Part shown: positions 9,919 to 19,045 of the stretch, one piece after another
Position numbering within the stretch: the first letter of the stretch is position 1
Layout: each line of letters opens with the position of its first letter
The notes under the pieces: model-generated
Told to the model about the DNA's origin: nothing
Seen by the model: the letters and a program-made list of their open reading frames with translations, nothing else
Database searches by the model: none
From: Brenneria izadpanahii
GTDB lineage: Bacteria > Pseudomonadota > Gammaproteobacteria > Enterobacterales > Enterobacteriaceae
Length of the DNA stretch: 64,000 nucleotides
Direction of reading: 5' to 3'
Assembly (NCBI RefSeq): GCF_017569925.1
Contig: NZ_CP050854.1
Coordinates: forward strand, 2,232,001 to 2,296,000
Made by a program: the position numbers and the translations under genes

Positions 9919-10352
9919 CGCCGGGCGGGTCAGGTTTGTGATCAAGACGCATACCGGCGGCGCGCCCGATTTTTCTTGACGCTATAAAGTATCGATATAA
10001 CGGGGCGGGGCAGCGTCAGATTTTATCAATGTAGAAGTTTGCGCCAAAATTGGGATCATCATTGGCAAAAAATACCATTTCCCAGTCCATACCGTATTTT
10101 ATGCTGTGAAATGCCGGGCATAACTTGTTTATCATTCGATTTATGATGATTATCAAAACGCCTAATAAGAATTTACATTTTATGGGTTCATCTTATTTCG
10201 CCGGCGATCCATTGGAAACGTGGGATTATGTTGATCTAAATCACAATCTGTCGGTATGTAATTTGCTCTTATGAAAATCCCGTTGTGGGAAAAATGCTCC
10301 ATAGATTATGTTTCATAAAGGCATGCTAATAGCTGTATGCCGCGGAGGATGT
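9919..10352. other. Gene-poor gap with a possible 39-codon remnant
   Basis: No gene of normal size is present. On the minus strand, 10016-10135 encodes a 39-residue open frame beginning MINKLCPAFHSIKYGMDW and ending FGANFYIDKI. It looks protein-like but is short, lacks a clear ribosome site and is not recognised. The rest is AT-rich. The frame may be the tail of a lost gene. Confidence 0.3.
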
Positions 10353-10610
10353 ATGTCTGTAATTCGCACGTGTATGAGTCTTTTTGGTGGTGATACGCTA
10401 ATTGTTCGTTGTTCTAACGCTTTTGATCTTCAAATGATCAATGGCTCACATACAATGGACACTCAGAATAAAGCCGCTACACAAGACGCTATTAGCGTGA
10501 GTGCTGAGGATGAAGTTTATTTAACGGTTCCATATACTGGCGATTGGGATTTAATCATCCATGCAAAGAATGATACGCCCGAACATTCAATAAGTTATTT
10601 TCCGGCTTAA
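10353..10610 (+). CDS. Small DUF1883-like protein
   Basis: An 85-residue protein starting at ATG 10353, with GGAGG seven bases upstream; the upstream in-frame ATG at 10308 lacks such a site. The pattern (GGDTLIVRCSNAFDLQM, then VPYTGDWDLIIHA and HSISY near the end) resembles the DUF1883 beta-sandwich fold, in which a GD-V-V-CS start and a P-x-G-x-W-x-V-x-I end are conserved. Function is unknown. It stands alone in an AT-rich segment, so horizontal acquisition is plausible. Confidence 0.6.
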   Translation: MSVIRTCMSLFGGDTLIVRCSNAFDLQMINGSHTMDTQNKAATQDAISVSAEDEVYLTVPYTGDWDLIIHAKNDTPEHSISYFPA

Positions 10611-10744
10611 TTTTATTTAGCGTCCATAGTGGTCAGCATATTTGATTAGCATCATTGGTGTTGTATTGCCTGTGTCCAGTTATGCTTTTCAGCGGTATAT
10701 GCTGGCCTGTTTTTTATTCTTACCGAAACTGATTGATTGCGCGA

Positions 10745-11287
10745 TTACGCCTTGTCGATGGCGGCGGTCAGCGCTGATATCTGTTGTGATATCAATCCCT
10801 TAATTCTATCGTCAATAAGATTGCCGTCTGCGTCGAAACTGTCGCTATAGGCGTTTGAGAACACCTCTGGCTTATTCAGCGGGCGTAGATCGAGAAATAC
10901 GCACACCTGACGTAAATGATACTGAGCACGCGATGTTCCCATTCCGCCGCCGGAGCCCATTATTGCCACGGGTTTCCCTGCCAGCAACGTTTGGTCTTCA
11001 TCACGAGACAGCCAATCAAGAATGTTCTTTAACGCCGGCGCCATCGAATAATTGTATTCGGTGCAGGCAAAAACCAGCCCATCGGCTTTTTTGACCTGTT
11101 GAACGATGTGTTGAACTGATTCGGGCTGGGCGGCGATATCTGAATTATAAAATGGCACGTCGCTTAAGTCGGCAATATTCAGCGATACGTTTTCAGGTAA
11201 TACCGACTGCGCTGCGCGCAATAACCCTTTATTGGTTGATTTCTGGCGTAAGCTGCCTGAAATACCGACGAGATTAATATTTTCCAT
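10745..11287 (-). CDS. NADPH-dependent FMN reductase family protein
   Basis: A 180-residue flavodoxin-like quinone/chromate/azo reductase of the ChrR/YieF type. The FMN phosphate loop is GISGSLRQKSTNKGLL at residues 8-23, and the second FMN motif is FACTEYNYSMAPALKNILDW. Such enzymes reduce quinones or FMN with NAD(P)H in the cytoplasm. The gene is monocistronic and codirectional with the downstream genes only by chance. The symbol is left blank because several paralogues share this pattern. Confidence 0.88.
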   Translation of the reverse strand: MENINLVGISGSLRQKSTNKGLLRAAQSVLPENVSLNIADLSDVPFYNSDIAAQPESVQHIVQQVKKADGLVFACTEYNYSMAPALKNILDWLSRDEDQTLLAGKPVAIMGSGGGMGTSRAQYHLRQVCVFLDLRPLNKPEVFSNAYSDSFDADGNLIDDRIKGLISQQISALTAAIDKA

Positions 11288-11392
11288 AATATTTCCTTAT
11301 AGTTAAGTCCGCTTATTAAAATAAAGACCTGTATTTAGACTTTTCACTGGGGAAATGTCGCATACAGGTCATCATATCAGGAACCTGAAAAA

Positions 11393-12784
11393 TTAGAATT
11401 CAGCATCGATATCGACGATGTCGATCAACTTGTGGTTAACAAATTCTTTGATGCCCAATCCAATCAATTCTCGTCCGTAACCAGAGCGGCGGAGACCGCC
11501 GAACGGAAGATCGGCTTTAACCATGGTCGGGTGATTCACAAAGACCATCCCGGTGGAGATTTTTTTGGCGACTTCCGCGCCGCGTTGAGCATCCTGGGTG
11601 AAGACAGAACCGCCTAAACCGAAGGGGGAGTCATTGGCGATACGGATGGCATCGGCTTCGTCTTTGGCGCGGAACAGCATGGATACCGGCCCGAAAAACT
11701 CCATGGAATAGGCCGGGTTGTCCGGCGTGACGTTGGTCAAAATCGTCGGTTGGACGAACGCGCCATTTTCCGGCACTTTCGGTCCCACTTCGGTCGCCGT
11801 CGCGCCATGGTCCACGGCGAACTGAATCTTCTCTTTCACTTCGTCAGCCGCTTTCTGTGAAGAGAGCGGGGCAAGCGTGGTTTCGGCAGACATTGGATCG
11901 CCAGTGCGTAATGCAGCTACGCCATCGGTATACAGTTTGAGGAAGTCGTCGTAGACATCATCAACAATGATCATTCGTTTAGACGACACGCACACCTGTC
12001 CGCCGTTCCAGTGACGCCCGAACACCGCCCATTTTGCGGTTTTTTCCAATTCGGCGTCGGCCAGCACGACAAAGGCATCGGCGCCGCCGAGTTCCAGCGT
12101 CGATTTTTTGAGTGCTTTGGCGGCTTGCTGAGCGACAAGCGCGCCGGCGTCTTCGGAGCCGGTAAGCGCCACCCCGTGAACCCGTGGGTCATTGAGAATT
12201 AATTCAATCTGGGTGCGTGTGGCGTACAGATTTTTGAATCCGCCGGCGGGCAAACCCGCTTCTAGCATCAGTCGTTCAAAACGCGCGGCGCTTTGCGGAA
12301 CGTTGGAAGCATGTTTCAAAAGCACGGTATTGCCGGCAGACAATTGCGGGGCAATGATGCGGGCAATCTGGTAGTAAGGGAAATTCCACGGTTCGATTGC
12401 GAGCAGAACGCCAAGCGGTTCATGGTATACCACCGCTTCGCCTTCCGCCGGATCGGCGACGGGGAGTTTTTCCGGCTCCAGCAGGGATTCGGCATATTTT
12501 GCATAATACTCAAAAATCTGAGCGGAGAGTTCAACCTCGGCCTTCGCTTCGGTAAACAGTTTGCCCATTTCCAGCGTTAGCAATTTTGCATGTTCGTCGC
12601 TGTCTTTACGCAGCAGGTCGGCCGCCCGTTGCATAATGGCGCGCCGTTCGGCGAATGACGTGTCTTTCCAAGCCTGGAAAGTCGCATGTGCATGTTCAAT
12701 CGCTGATGCAACTTCAGCATCGGTCGCATCAGGAAAGGTTTTAATCAGTTCCCCGGTATAAGGATTTGTTGTGGCATATGCCAT
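11393..12784 (-). CDS. sad: NAD(P)-dependent succinate-semialdehyde dehydrogenase (Sad/YneI-like)
   Basis: A 463-residue aldehyde dehydrogenase. It has the cofactor region IEPWNFPYYQIARIIAP, the catalytic glutamate in TLELGGADAFVV and the nucleophilic cysteine in NGGQVCVSSKRMI. Length and overall sequence fit E. coli Sad (YneI, 462 aa), which oxidises succinate semialdehyde to succinate. A related aldehyde remains possible as substrate. The gene is divergent from an IclR-type regulator, a common arrangement for a local regulator and its target. Confidence 0.85.
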   Translation of the reverse strand: MAYATTNPYTGELIKTFPDATDAEVASAIEHAHATFQAWKDTSFAERRAIMQRAADLLRKDSDEHAKLLTLEMGKLFTEAKAEVELSAQIFEYYAKYAESLLEPEKLPVADPAEGEAVVYHEPLGVLLAIEPWNFPYYQIARIIAPQLSAGNTVLLKHASNVPQSAARFERLMLEAGLPAGGFKNLYATRTQIELILNDPRVHGVALTGSEDAGALVAQQAAKALKKSTLELGGADAFVVLADAELEKTAKWAVFGRHWNGGQVCVSSKRMIIVDDVYDDFLKLYTDGVAALRTGDPMSAETTLAPLSSQKAADEVKEKIQFAVDHGATATEVGPKVPENGAFVQPTILTNVTPDNPAYSMEFFGPVSMLFRAKDEADAIRIANDSPFGLGGSVFTQDAQRGAEVAKKISTGMVFVNHPTMVKADLPFGGLRRSGYGRELIGLGIKEFVNHKLIDIVDIDAEF

Positions 12785-13045
12785 GTCAGTTCTCCTTTAT
12801 CTATGGAATAGGGTGCAGCTTGAAAGTTGGAACATATCCAACGAATTGCGGTAAGCCTGTATCAACGTCCGCATTGAGAGCGCGATAGCGGCGTATACCC
12901 AATTTTAGTCATGTATTTTTGCAAAGCTACATCAATCTTCTGACGTATTTTTAACTTTGCGTCAACATAAAATCATAATACGCTTATTTTAATCCAATAC
13001 AATATTAGCCACATCGTGGTACGGTTTTGAAATGTTTCCGGGGGA

Positions 13046-13795
13046 ATGATGAATAAAAAAGCCCAGAAAATCCAGGTGATATCGCGAGCCGCAAGCATTT
13101 TGCGCGCGCTGGGATGCGAGGGCGTCAGTCTGGGGACGTTAGCGTCGCGAACGAATTTACCCCGTTCGACGGTACAGCGTATCGTTGATACGCTGAAAGA
13201 AGAGAATCTGGTCGAGAGTAGCAAATTCGGCGTCAGGCTTGGATGGGGAATCAATGAACTGGCGAAAATGTCCTATTCGAATGTGGCGGCTCAACTGCGC
13301 CGTCCGCTGGAGATGGCGTTTGAGATGACCCATGAAACGGTGGATATCTCGACTATTCATGGCACCGAGGTTTATTGCCTTGATCGCATTATTTCCGACC
13401 AGGTGGTGCGGGTTGTGCCGGCTGCCGAACGGCCAAAACCGCTGTATGCCATGGCGAGCGGCAAGGCTATTTTAGCCAATATGGATGATGATGCGATCGT
13501 CAGTTTATTTAACAGCGGTATGCCCGCGCTGACCAGCAATACCATTACGTCGATCGACAAACTGCTGGAGGAGGTTCGGCAGGTTAGAGTCAGCGGTTTC
13601 GCTTTTGATTATCAGGAGCATGCCGAGGGCATTTGCGCCATTGGCATCCCGCTGAAAACGCATTGCAGCTCTCCTTATGCCATAGCGGTTGTTGTTCCGT
13701 CCTTTCGTTTTCAATCTCTCCTGCCCGCGATAACAGAAGCGCTAACTCAAGTAAAAGCATCATGCGTACCGATCCTGACTGGATGCCAGTCTTGA
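13046..13795 (+). CDS. IclR-family transcriptional regulator
   Basis: A 249-residue regulator with an N-terminal winged helix (about residues 8-65, including GVSLGTLASRTNLPRSTVQR) and a C-terminal IclR effector domain. The latter holds HGTEVYCLDRI, PLYAMASGKAILA and the EGICAIGIPL segment. It is divergent from the succinate-semialdehyde dehydrogenase gene with 261 bp between them, so that gene is the most likely target. The effector is unknown. It is distinct from KdgR, the other IclR-family member in this window. Confidence 0.88.
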   Translation: MMNKKAQKIQVISRAASILRALGCEGVSLGTLASRTNLPRSTVQRIVDTLKEENLVESSKFGVRLGWGINELAKMSYSNVAAQLRRPLEMAFEMTHETVDISTIHGTEVYCLDRIISDQVVRVVPAAERPKPLYAMASGKAILANMDDDAIVSLFNSGMPALTSNTITSIDKLLEEVRQVRVSGFAFDYQEHAEGICAIGIPLKTHCSSPYAIAVVVPSFRFQSLLPAITEALTQVKASCVPILTGCQS

Positions 13796-14087
13796 TATCC
13801 GGGCGCGGCTTCAATTCTATTTGAAAATTCATTACACAAATTAAATGGTTACAATTGTCATTATTAATGTTGTTAATGTATAGCGATTTTGGTTTTTTTG
13901 CTTTAATAATCTATGGGTTATATGAATTTCCTGCTGTGTTGCTGAGCGGTCCAAGCATTTTATTTGTTTTGAAACGTTGTTTTTTTGTCCGTATTGTTCT
14001 ATTTCGTTACATAGTTGGCTAGATTTATACATTGAAAACTTATGTTTTAATCTGAACGTTAAAGCGATGAATACTATAGGGGGCCCC

Positions 14088-16256
14088 ATGAGCTGTACTC
14101 CAATAGTTAAAGAGGAAACGAATCGTCTCGCTGCTCTTCATGAGTATGGAATTGAAACCGAATTGTTTGATCCCAGTCTTAACAAGCTGATTAATCTGGC
14201 GTCAAACATATTTAATGTGCCTATTGTTTTGGTTTCTCTGCTGGAATCGGAACGGCAGTTGTTTGCCGCGGGACTTGGCGTTTCATTTACTGAAACGCCG
14301 ATAGAGATTGCTTTTTGTACGCACGCGATTCACCAAGAAGGCATATTGGTTATTCCTGATGCGAGTAAGGATCCGAATTTTAAAGATAACCCGCTGGTTA
14401 CGGGGGAGCCGCATCTTCGCTTTTACGCAGGCATTCCATTACGAAACCTATCCGGGTACGCCATCGGCGCGCTTTGCATTATCGATATCAAACCACGGTT
14501 GGCCTTTAGCGTCAGAGATGAACATAATTTGCAGGATCTGGCCATGTTGGTCATGGATCGGCTGGAGGCCAGACGGCTTAATTTGTCGCGTAAGATTGGG
14601 CCGGCGGTTTTTGAGAAAATCGCCAAAACGTCTACCGACGCCGTTATCTGCGTCGACGAGAAAGGCATTATCACTTTTTGGAATCCTTCCGCGCAGAGAA
14701 TGCTAGAGTACGCCGGCGACGAGATCATCGGACATAGCGTCGATACCGTTATCCCAGACTATTTACTCGTTCAATTTACTCGTTTGGCTACGGATAAGGC
14801 GTGGTTGGCTAAAGGCGTCACGCTGGAGTTAAATGTTCGAACTAAAAGCGGTGTTTTGTTTCTTGTCGAGCTGTCCGTATCGATGTGGAAAAATGATGAC
14901 GCTGTAAGTTACGGCGTTATTCTGCGTGATACGAAGGAACGACGGCGTAACGAGGAACGACTATTTTTACTGGCGCATATGGATCCGCTGACCGGTCTGG
15001 CCAATCGGGCTCTATTGACCTCGAATCTGGAACAGACTTTGAAAAACAAATCGGCGGCCTGCATCATGCTGATCGATCTGGATGGCTTTAAGAATATTAA
15101 CGATAGTCTGGGGCATGACTGCGGTGATGATATTCTGGTCAGCGTAGCAAAGAAAATACAGATGAACGTGCGAACAGGCGATTTAGCGGCCCGCATGGGC
15201 GGGGATGAGTTCGTCTTGCTGTTTCCCGGCATGGACGATCGGGATGAGGCGGCTACGATCGCTGAGCAGGTCATCCATAATATTTCGCAAACCATGATTG
15301 CCGGCGAGGGGCCGCTCAATGTCAGCGCCAGCGTCGGGATAGTGTTTTATCCCATACATGGTCTTACCGCTCAAGAACTGCTGGCCAGCGCGGATCTGGC
15401 GTTGCTTCAGGCCAAGAGCGAGGGGCGCAACTGCTATCGTTTCTTTACCAGGGTATTACGCGAGAATTTTCAGGCCAAACATGCGTTTCAGTCAGAATTC
15501 GCGCGGGCTTATAAAAAACATGAGTTTGAAGTGTTTTATCAACCGCTGGTAGACCTGTCGAATAATGAGATTGTCGGCGCTGAAGCGTTATTGCGCTGGC
15601 GTCATCCCCATAAAGGATTACTTAGTCCGGGGGCGTTTCTTTCCGCTCTGGAGTGCGGCACCTGGGCTGAGTATGTCGGCGACTGGGTGATGCTGACCGC
15701 CTGCAAGCAGGCAGCCGAATGGCACCATATCGGCGCGAAAGATTTCCGTATCAGCGTTAACCTGTTCAGCGCACAGTTCCGTTCCGGTATGCTGTCGCAA
15801 AAGATCGCGGATATCCTGAAACTGACCGGTTTGCCGGCCAGCTCGTTGGAGGTGGAGATCACTGAAAATATCATCCTGCGTCACGATAAAAACATGTTGC
15901 AACCGTTGTATGAACTGCGGGATGCCGGGATCGGCATTGCGTTTGATGATTACGGCACCGGCTATGCCTCTCTCAGCGTATTAAAAAACTATCCGGTAAC
16001 GCGTCTTAAAATTGATCAAAGTTTTGTTCGCACCATGTGTGAGTCGCCCACGGATGCGGCCATTGTTTGGGCGATAATCTATCTTGGCAAAAGCTTCGGA
16101 CTAGGCATCGTCGCCGAGGGCATTGAAACGCTGGAGCCGTGCGAGCAACTGAAAAATCGCGGCTGTGATGAGGCGCAGGGATATCTGTTTGGTCATCCGA
16201 TGTCCGCGAAGGAGTTCACTAACCTGTTGAAGTCGAGACATCGCCTCGCCGGGTGA
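14088..16256 (+). CDS. GAF-PAS-GGDEF-EAL cyclic-di-GMP signalling protein
   Basis: A 722-residue protein with four domains in order. A GAF domain covers about residues 25-170, with a HAIHQEGILVIPDASKD segment. PAS runs about 185-305 (AVICVDEKGIITFWNPSAQR), GGDEF about 310-465, and EAL about 480-720. The cyclase motif GGDEF is intact (ARMGGDEFVLLF). The phosphodiesterase motifs are intact too: AEALLRW, ENI, DDYGTGYASL, KIDQSFV and AEGIET. No membrane segment is evident, so it is probably cytosolic. I chose ATG 14088, preceded by AGGGGG, over an upstream ATG at 14067. It could make, break or merely sense c-di-GMP. Confidence 0.92.
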   Translation: MSCTPIVKEETNRLAALHEYGIETELFDPSLNKLINLASNIFNVPIVLVSLLESERQLFAAGLGVSFTETPIEIAFCTHAIHQEGILVIPDASKDPNFKDNPLVTGEPHLRFYAGIPLRNLSGYAIGALCIIDIKPRLAFSVRDEHNLQDLAMLVMDRLEARRLNLSRKIGPAVFEKIAKTSTDAVICVDEKGIITFWNPSAQRMLEYAGDEIIGHSVDTVIPDYLLVQFTRLATDKAWLAKGVTLELNVRTKSGVLFLVELSVSMWKNDDAVSYGVILRDTKERRRNEERLFLLAHMDPLTGLANRALLTSNLEQTLKNKSAACIMLIDLDGFKNINDSLGHDCGDDILVSVAKKIQMNVRTGDLAARMGGDEFVLLFPGMDDRDEAATIAEQVIHNISQTMIAGEGPLNVSASVGIVFYPIHGLTAQELLASADLALLQAKSEGRNCYRFFTRVLRENFQAKHAFQSEFARAYKKHEFEVFYQPLVDLSNNEIVGAEALLRWRHPHKGLLSPGAFLSALECGTWAEYVGDWVMLTACKQAAEWHHIGAKDFRISVNLFSAQFRSGMLSQKIADILKLTGLPASSLEVEITENIILRHDKNMLQPLYELRDAGIGIAFDDYGTGYASLSVLKNYPVTRLKIDQSFVRTMCESPTDAAIVWAIIYLGKSFGLGIVAEGIETLEPCEQLKNRGCDEAQGYLFGHPMSAKEFTNLLKSRHRLAG

Positions 16257-16369
16257 ACATGCTCGGTTTTAGCCTTAATGCATTGCTGCAATGCGCGCAA
16301 GAACTAATGGAATATAGATCACATTTTTTCTATAGTGACCGGCTTGTCGTCTGATTCCCGGAATGTTCT

Positions 16370-18112
16370 GTGCACGAAATATTCGAGATGCTACTGGCGG
16401 TGTTTGACCGTGCGGCGTTGATGCTGATTTGTTTGTTTTTCCTTACCCGCACACGGCAGTTTCGTCAACTGTTGCAAAAAGAACAGCACTCGCCTAGAGA
16501 ACGGGTAATGGTCACGGCCATTTTTTCTCTGTTCGCGCTGTTCGGCACCTATTCCGGCATCAATGTCGAAGGCTCCCTGGTTAACGTGCGCGTGATTGCC
16601 GTGATGTCCGGCGGTATCTTGTTCGGACCATGGGTCGGCATCGCCACCGGGCTGATCGCTGGGATCCACCGCTATTTAATCGATATCGACGGCATTACCT
16701 CTATTCCCTGTCTGATTACCAGCGTGATTGCCGGAGTGATGGCCGGCTACATTAACCGGAAAGTGAAAAAAGAACAGCAATGGAGCGTCGGTATCCTGGG
16801 CGGAATGCTGTGCGAGTCGCTCACGATGCTGCTGGTGGTGGCCTGGGCAAAACCCATTGAGTTGGGACTGGATATTGTTTCTAAAATTGCATCGCCGATG
16901 ATTTTGGGCACGGTGTGTATCGGGTTAATTGTTTTATTGGTGCAAAGCGTCGCGAACGAAAAAGAGGTTATCGCCGCCAGACAGGCGAAGCTGGCGCTGG
17001 ATATCGCCCACAAAACCTTGCCGTACTTCCGTAACATCAACAGTGATTCATTGACGACTATTTGCAATATTATCCGCACCGAAATCAATGCGGACGCGGT
17101 CGCTATCACCAATACCCAGCATATTCTGGCTTATGTCGGCGTTGGCGAAGAAAAATATAATATCGGACACGACATCATTAGCCCCATGACGCAGCTGGCG
17201 ATTAATGACGGAAAAATCATCATTAAAAATAATGATGAGCAGCACCTTACGCCGCAAATTCACTCGATGATCGTTATTCCCTTATGGGAACACGGGCAAG
17301 TGACCGGAACGCTGAAAATTTATTATTGTCACGCGCACAAGATTACCTATTCACTGCGTGTTATGGCGGTCGGCCTGTCGCAAATCATGTCTACGCAGAT
17401 TGAAGTTTCCCGCACGGAGCAACTGCGTGATATGGCCAATAAAGCGGAGCTGCGGGCGTTGCAGAGTAAAATCAATCCTCACTTTTTGTTTAACGCGTTA
17501 AATGCCATTTCTTCCTCGATTCGCATTAATCCCGATACGGCCCGCCAGCTAGTGATTAATTTGTCACGTTATCTGCGCTATAACCTGGAATTGAATGACG
17601 ATTCGCTGATTGATATAAAAAAAGAGCTTTATCAAATCCGTGACTATATCGCCATTGAACAGGCGCGTTTCGGCTCGAAATTAACCGTTATTTACGACAT
17701 TGATGACGATCTATCCTATAAAATTCCCAGCCTGCTCATTCAGCCGCTGGTGGAAAACGCCATCGTTCATGGTATTCAGCCTTGCCGTGGAAAGGGTACG
17801 GTCGTGGTGTCGGTGAAAGATCTGGGCGACAAGCTGATGATCGCCGTGAAGGACACCGGACACGGGATTGATCAGGCAACGATGGACCGGGTGGCGAGGA
17901 ACGAAGTGCCGGGTAATAAAATCGGCCTGTTGAATGTTCATCATCGGGTTCGTTTATTATACGGCGAAGGATTGCACATCCGGCGCTTAGAGCCTGGAAC
18001 CGAGATCTATTTCTATATTCCCCGCCGCAGTAATCAACCGATTATTTCGCAAGCCGATAGTTCGCCAGAGAAAATTACCGCTGGCATTATGCAGTCAGGA
18101 GAAGGCCGGTGA
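16370..18112 (+). CDS. pyrS: Pyruvate-sensing histidine kinase PyrS (YpdA)
   Basis: A LytS-type membrane kinase of 580 residues, starting with GTG. The N-terminal part holds several membrane segments of the 5TM-5TMR_LYT type ([18 protein letters not shown]). A GAF-like region follows, and then a His_kinase domain with the phospho-acceptor in [17 protein letters not shown] near residue 371. The ATP-binding motifs are LVENAIVHG and DTGHGI. Sequence is much closer to E. coli YpdA than to BtsS (for example [20 protein letters not shown]). YpdA senses high external pyruvate. The stop overlaps the start of pyrR by four bases. Confidence 0.93.
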   Translation: MHEIFEMLLAVFDRAALMLICLFFLTRTRQFRQLLQKEQHSPRERVMVTAIFSLFALFGTYSGINVEGSLVNVRVIAVMSGGILFGPWVGIATGLIAGIHRYLIDIDGITSIPCLITSVIAGVMAGYINRKVKKEQQWSVGILGGMLCESLTMLLVVAWAKPIELGLDIVSKIASPMILGTVCIGLIVLLVQSVANEKEVIAARQAKLALDIAHKTLPYFRNINSDSLTTICNIIRTEINADAVAITNTQHILAYVGVGEEKYNIGHDIISPMTQLAINDGKIIIKNNDEQHLTPQIHSMIVIPLWEHGQVTGTLKIYYCHAHKITYSLRVMAVGLSQIMSTQIEVSRTEQLRDMANKAELRALQSKINPHFLFNALNAISSSIRINPDTARQLVINLSRYLRYNLELNDDSLIDIKKELYQIRDYIAIEQARFGSKLTVIYDIDDDLSYKIPSLLIQPLVENAIVHGIQPCRGKGTVVVSVKDLGDKLMIAVKDTGHGIDQATMDRVARNEVPGNKIGLLNVHHRVRLLYGEGLHIRRLEPGTEIYFYIPRRSNQPIISQADSSPEKITAGIMQSGEGR

Positions 18113-18858
18113 AAGCCATTATTGTTGAGGATGAATTCCTGGCTCAGCAAGAGCTGAGCTACCTTATCAGAGCGCACAGCGATATCAGCATTGAAGCCGC
18201 CTTCGATGATGGCCTCGATGTGTTGAAGTATCTGCAACACAACGAAGTCGATGCCATTTTTTTGGATATCAATATTCCGTCGCTGGACGGCGTCTGGCTG
18301 GCGCAAAATATCAGTAAGTTTGCGCACAGACCTTATATCATCTTTATTACCGCGTATAAGGAACATGCGGTTGAAGCGTTTGAGGTAGAGGCGTTCGACT
18401 ATATTCTCAAGCCGTATCACGAATCCCGCATTGTGACGATGCTGCATAAACTGGAAGCGGCCTGGCAACAGAGGCAATTGCCGCCCAGCGCGGAGCAGGG
18501 GATCGGCATCAGCGCGCAGCGCAACACGCAGCAAACCATCAATCTGATGAAAGATGAACGAATTATCGTGACGGATATTAATAATATCTATTACGCGGCG
18601 GCGCAGGAAAAAGTCACTCTGGTTTATACCCGGCGAGAAGAGTTCATCATGCCGATGAATATCACCGAATTCTGTAGCCGCCTGCCGGAAGAGTATTTCT
18701 TCCGCTGCCATCGTTCTTACTGCGTCAATCTGACCAAAATTCGTGAGATTGTTCCCTGGTTCAACAATACTTATATCCTGCGCCTTAACGATCTGGATTT
18801 CGAAGTGCCGGTGAGCCGCAGCAAAATAAAGGAGTTCAGGTCATTGATGCGTCTTTAG
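18109..18858 (+). CDS. pyrR: LytTR response regulator PyrR (YpdB)
   Basis: A 249-residue response regulator. The receiver domain (1-120) has acidic residues in IIVEDEF, the phospho-acceptor Asp in [12 protein letters not shown] and Lys in [10 protein letters not shown]-terminal LytTR DNA-binding domain spans about residues 145-248 ([15 protein letters not shown]). It matches E. coli YpdB closely. In E. coli YpdB activates yhjX by binding two direct repeats. Here the likely target operator starts at 18860, immediately after its own stop codon, and yhjX is the next gene. Confidence 0.95.
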   Translation: MKAIIVEDEFLAQQELSYLIRAHSDISIEAAFDDGLDVLKYLQHNEVDAIFLDINIPSLDGVWLAQNISKFAHRPYIIFITAYKEHAVEAFEVEAFDYILKPYHESRIVTMLHKLEAAWQQRQLPPSAEQGIGISAQRNTQQTINLMKDERIIVTDINNIYYAAAQEKVTLVYTRREEFIMPMNITEFCSRLPEEYFFRCHRSYCVNLTKIREIVPWFNNTYILRLNDLDFEVPVSRSKIKEFRSLMRL

Positions 18859-18859
18859 A

Positions 18860-18890
18860 TGCATTTCATTCCGCATTCCAGGCATCTCAT
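18860..18890 (+). promoter_or_regulatory. PyrR (YpdB) operator: two direct repeats spaced by 11 bp
   Basis: TGCATTTCAT at 18860-18869 and GGCATCTCAT at 18881-18890 are separated by exactly 11 bases. The published YpdB site is GGCATTTCAT-N11-GGCATTTCAT; each copy here differs by one base. A TATACT hexamer at 18924-18929 could be the -10 of the yhjX promoter. Confidence 0.85.
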
Positions 18891-19045
18891 TCCCTATTCG
18901 GACAACCACCGTCAGCCCGCTTGTATACTGGCTTCAGCACATAGGCTGACGGTGTTTTCGGCGACATGTCTCTCCAGCACATCAGCTTATATTTTTTAGC
19001 GTACCGATCGATTCGGACCAAACTTTTGATGCAGGGGGGAAACCC

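Noticed and set aside
10308..10352. Extended N-terminus of the DUF1883-like protein
   Set aside because: GGAGG immediately precedes ATG 10353, and the extra 15 residues are unlike the domain start.
14067..14087. Earlier start for the GGDEF-EAL protein (ATG 14067 or 13977)
   Set aside because: ATG 14088 has AGGGGG at the right distance; the upstream ATGs lack a ribosome site and add sequence not resembling GAF N-termini.
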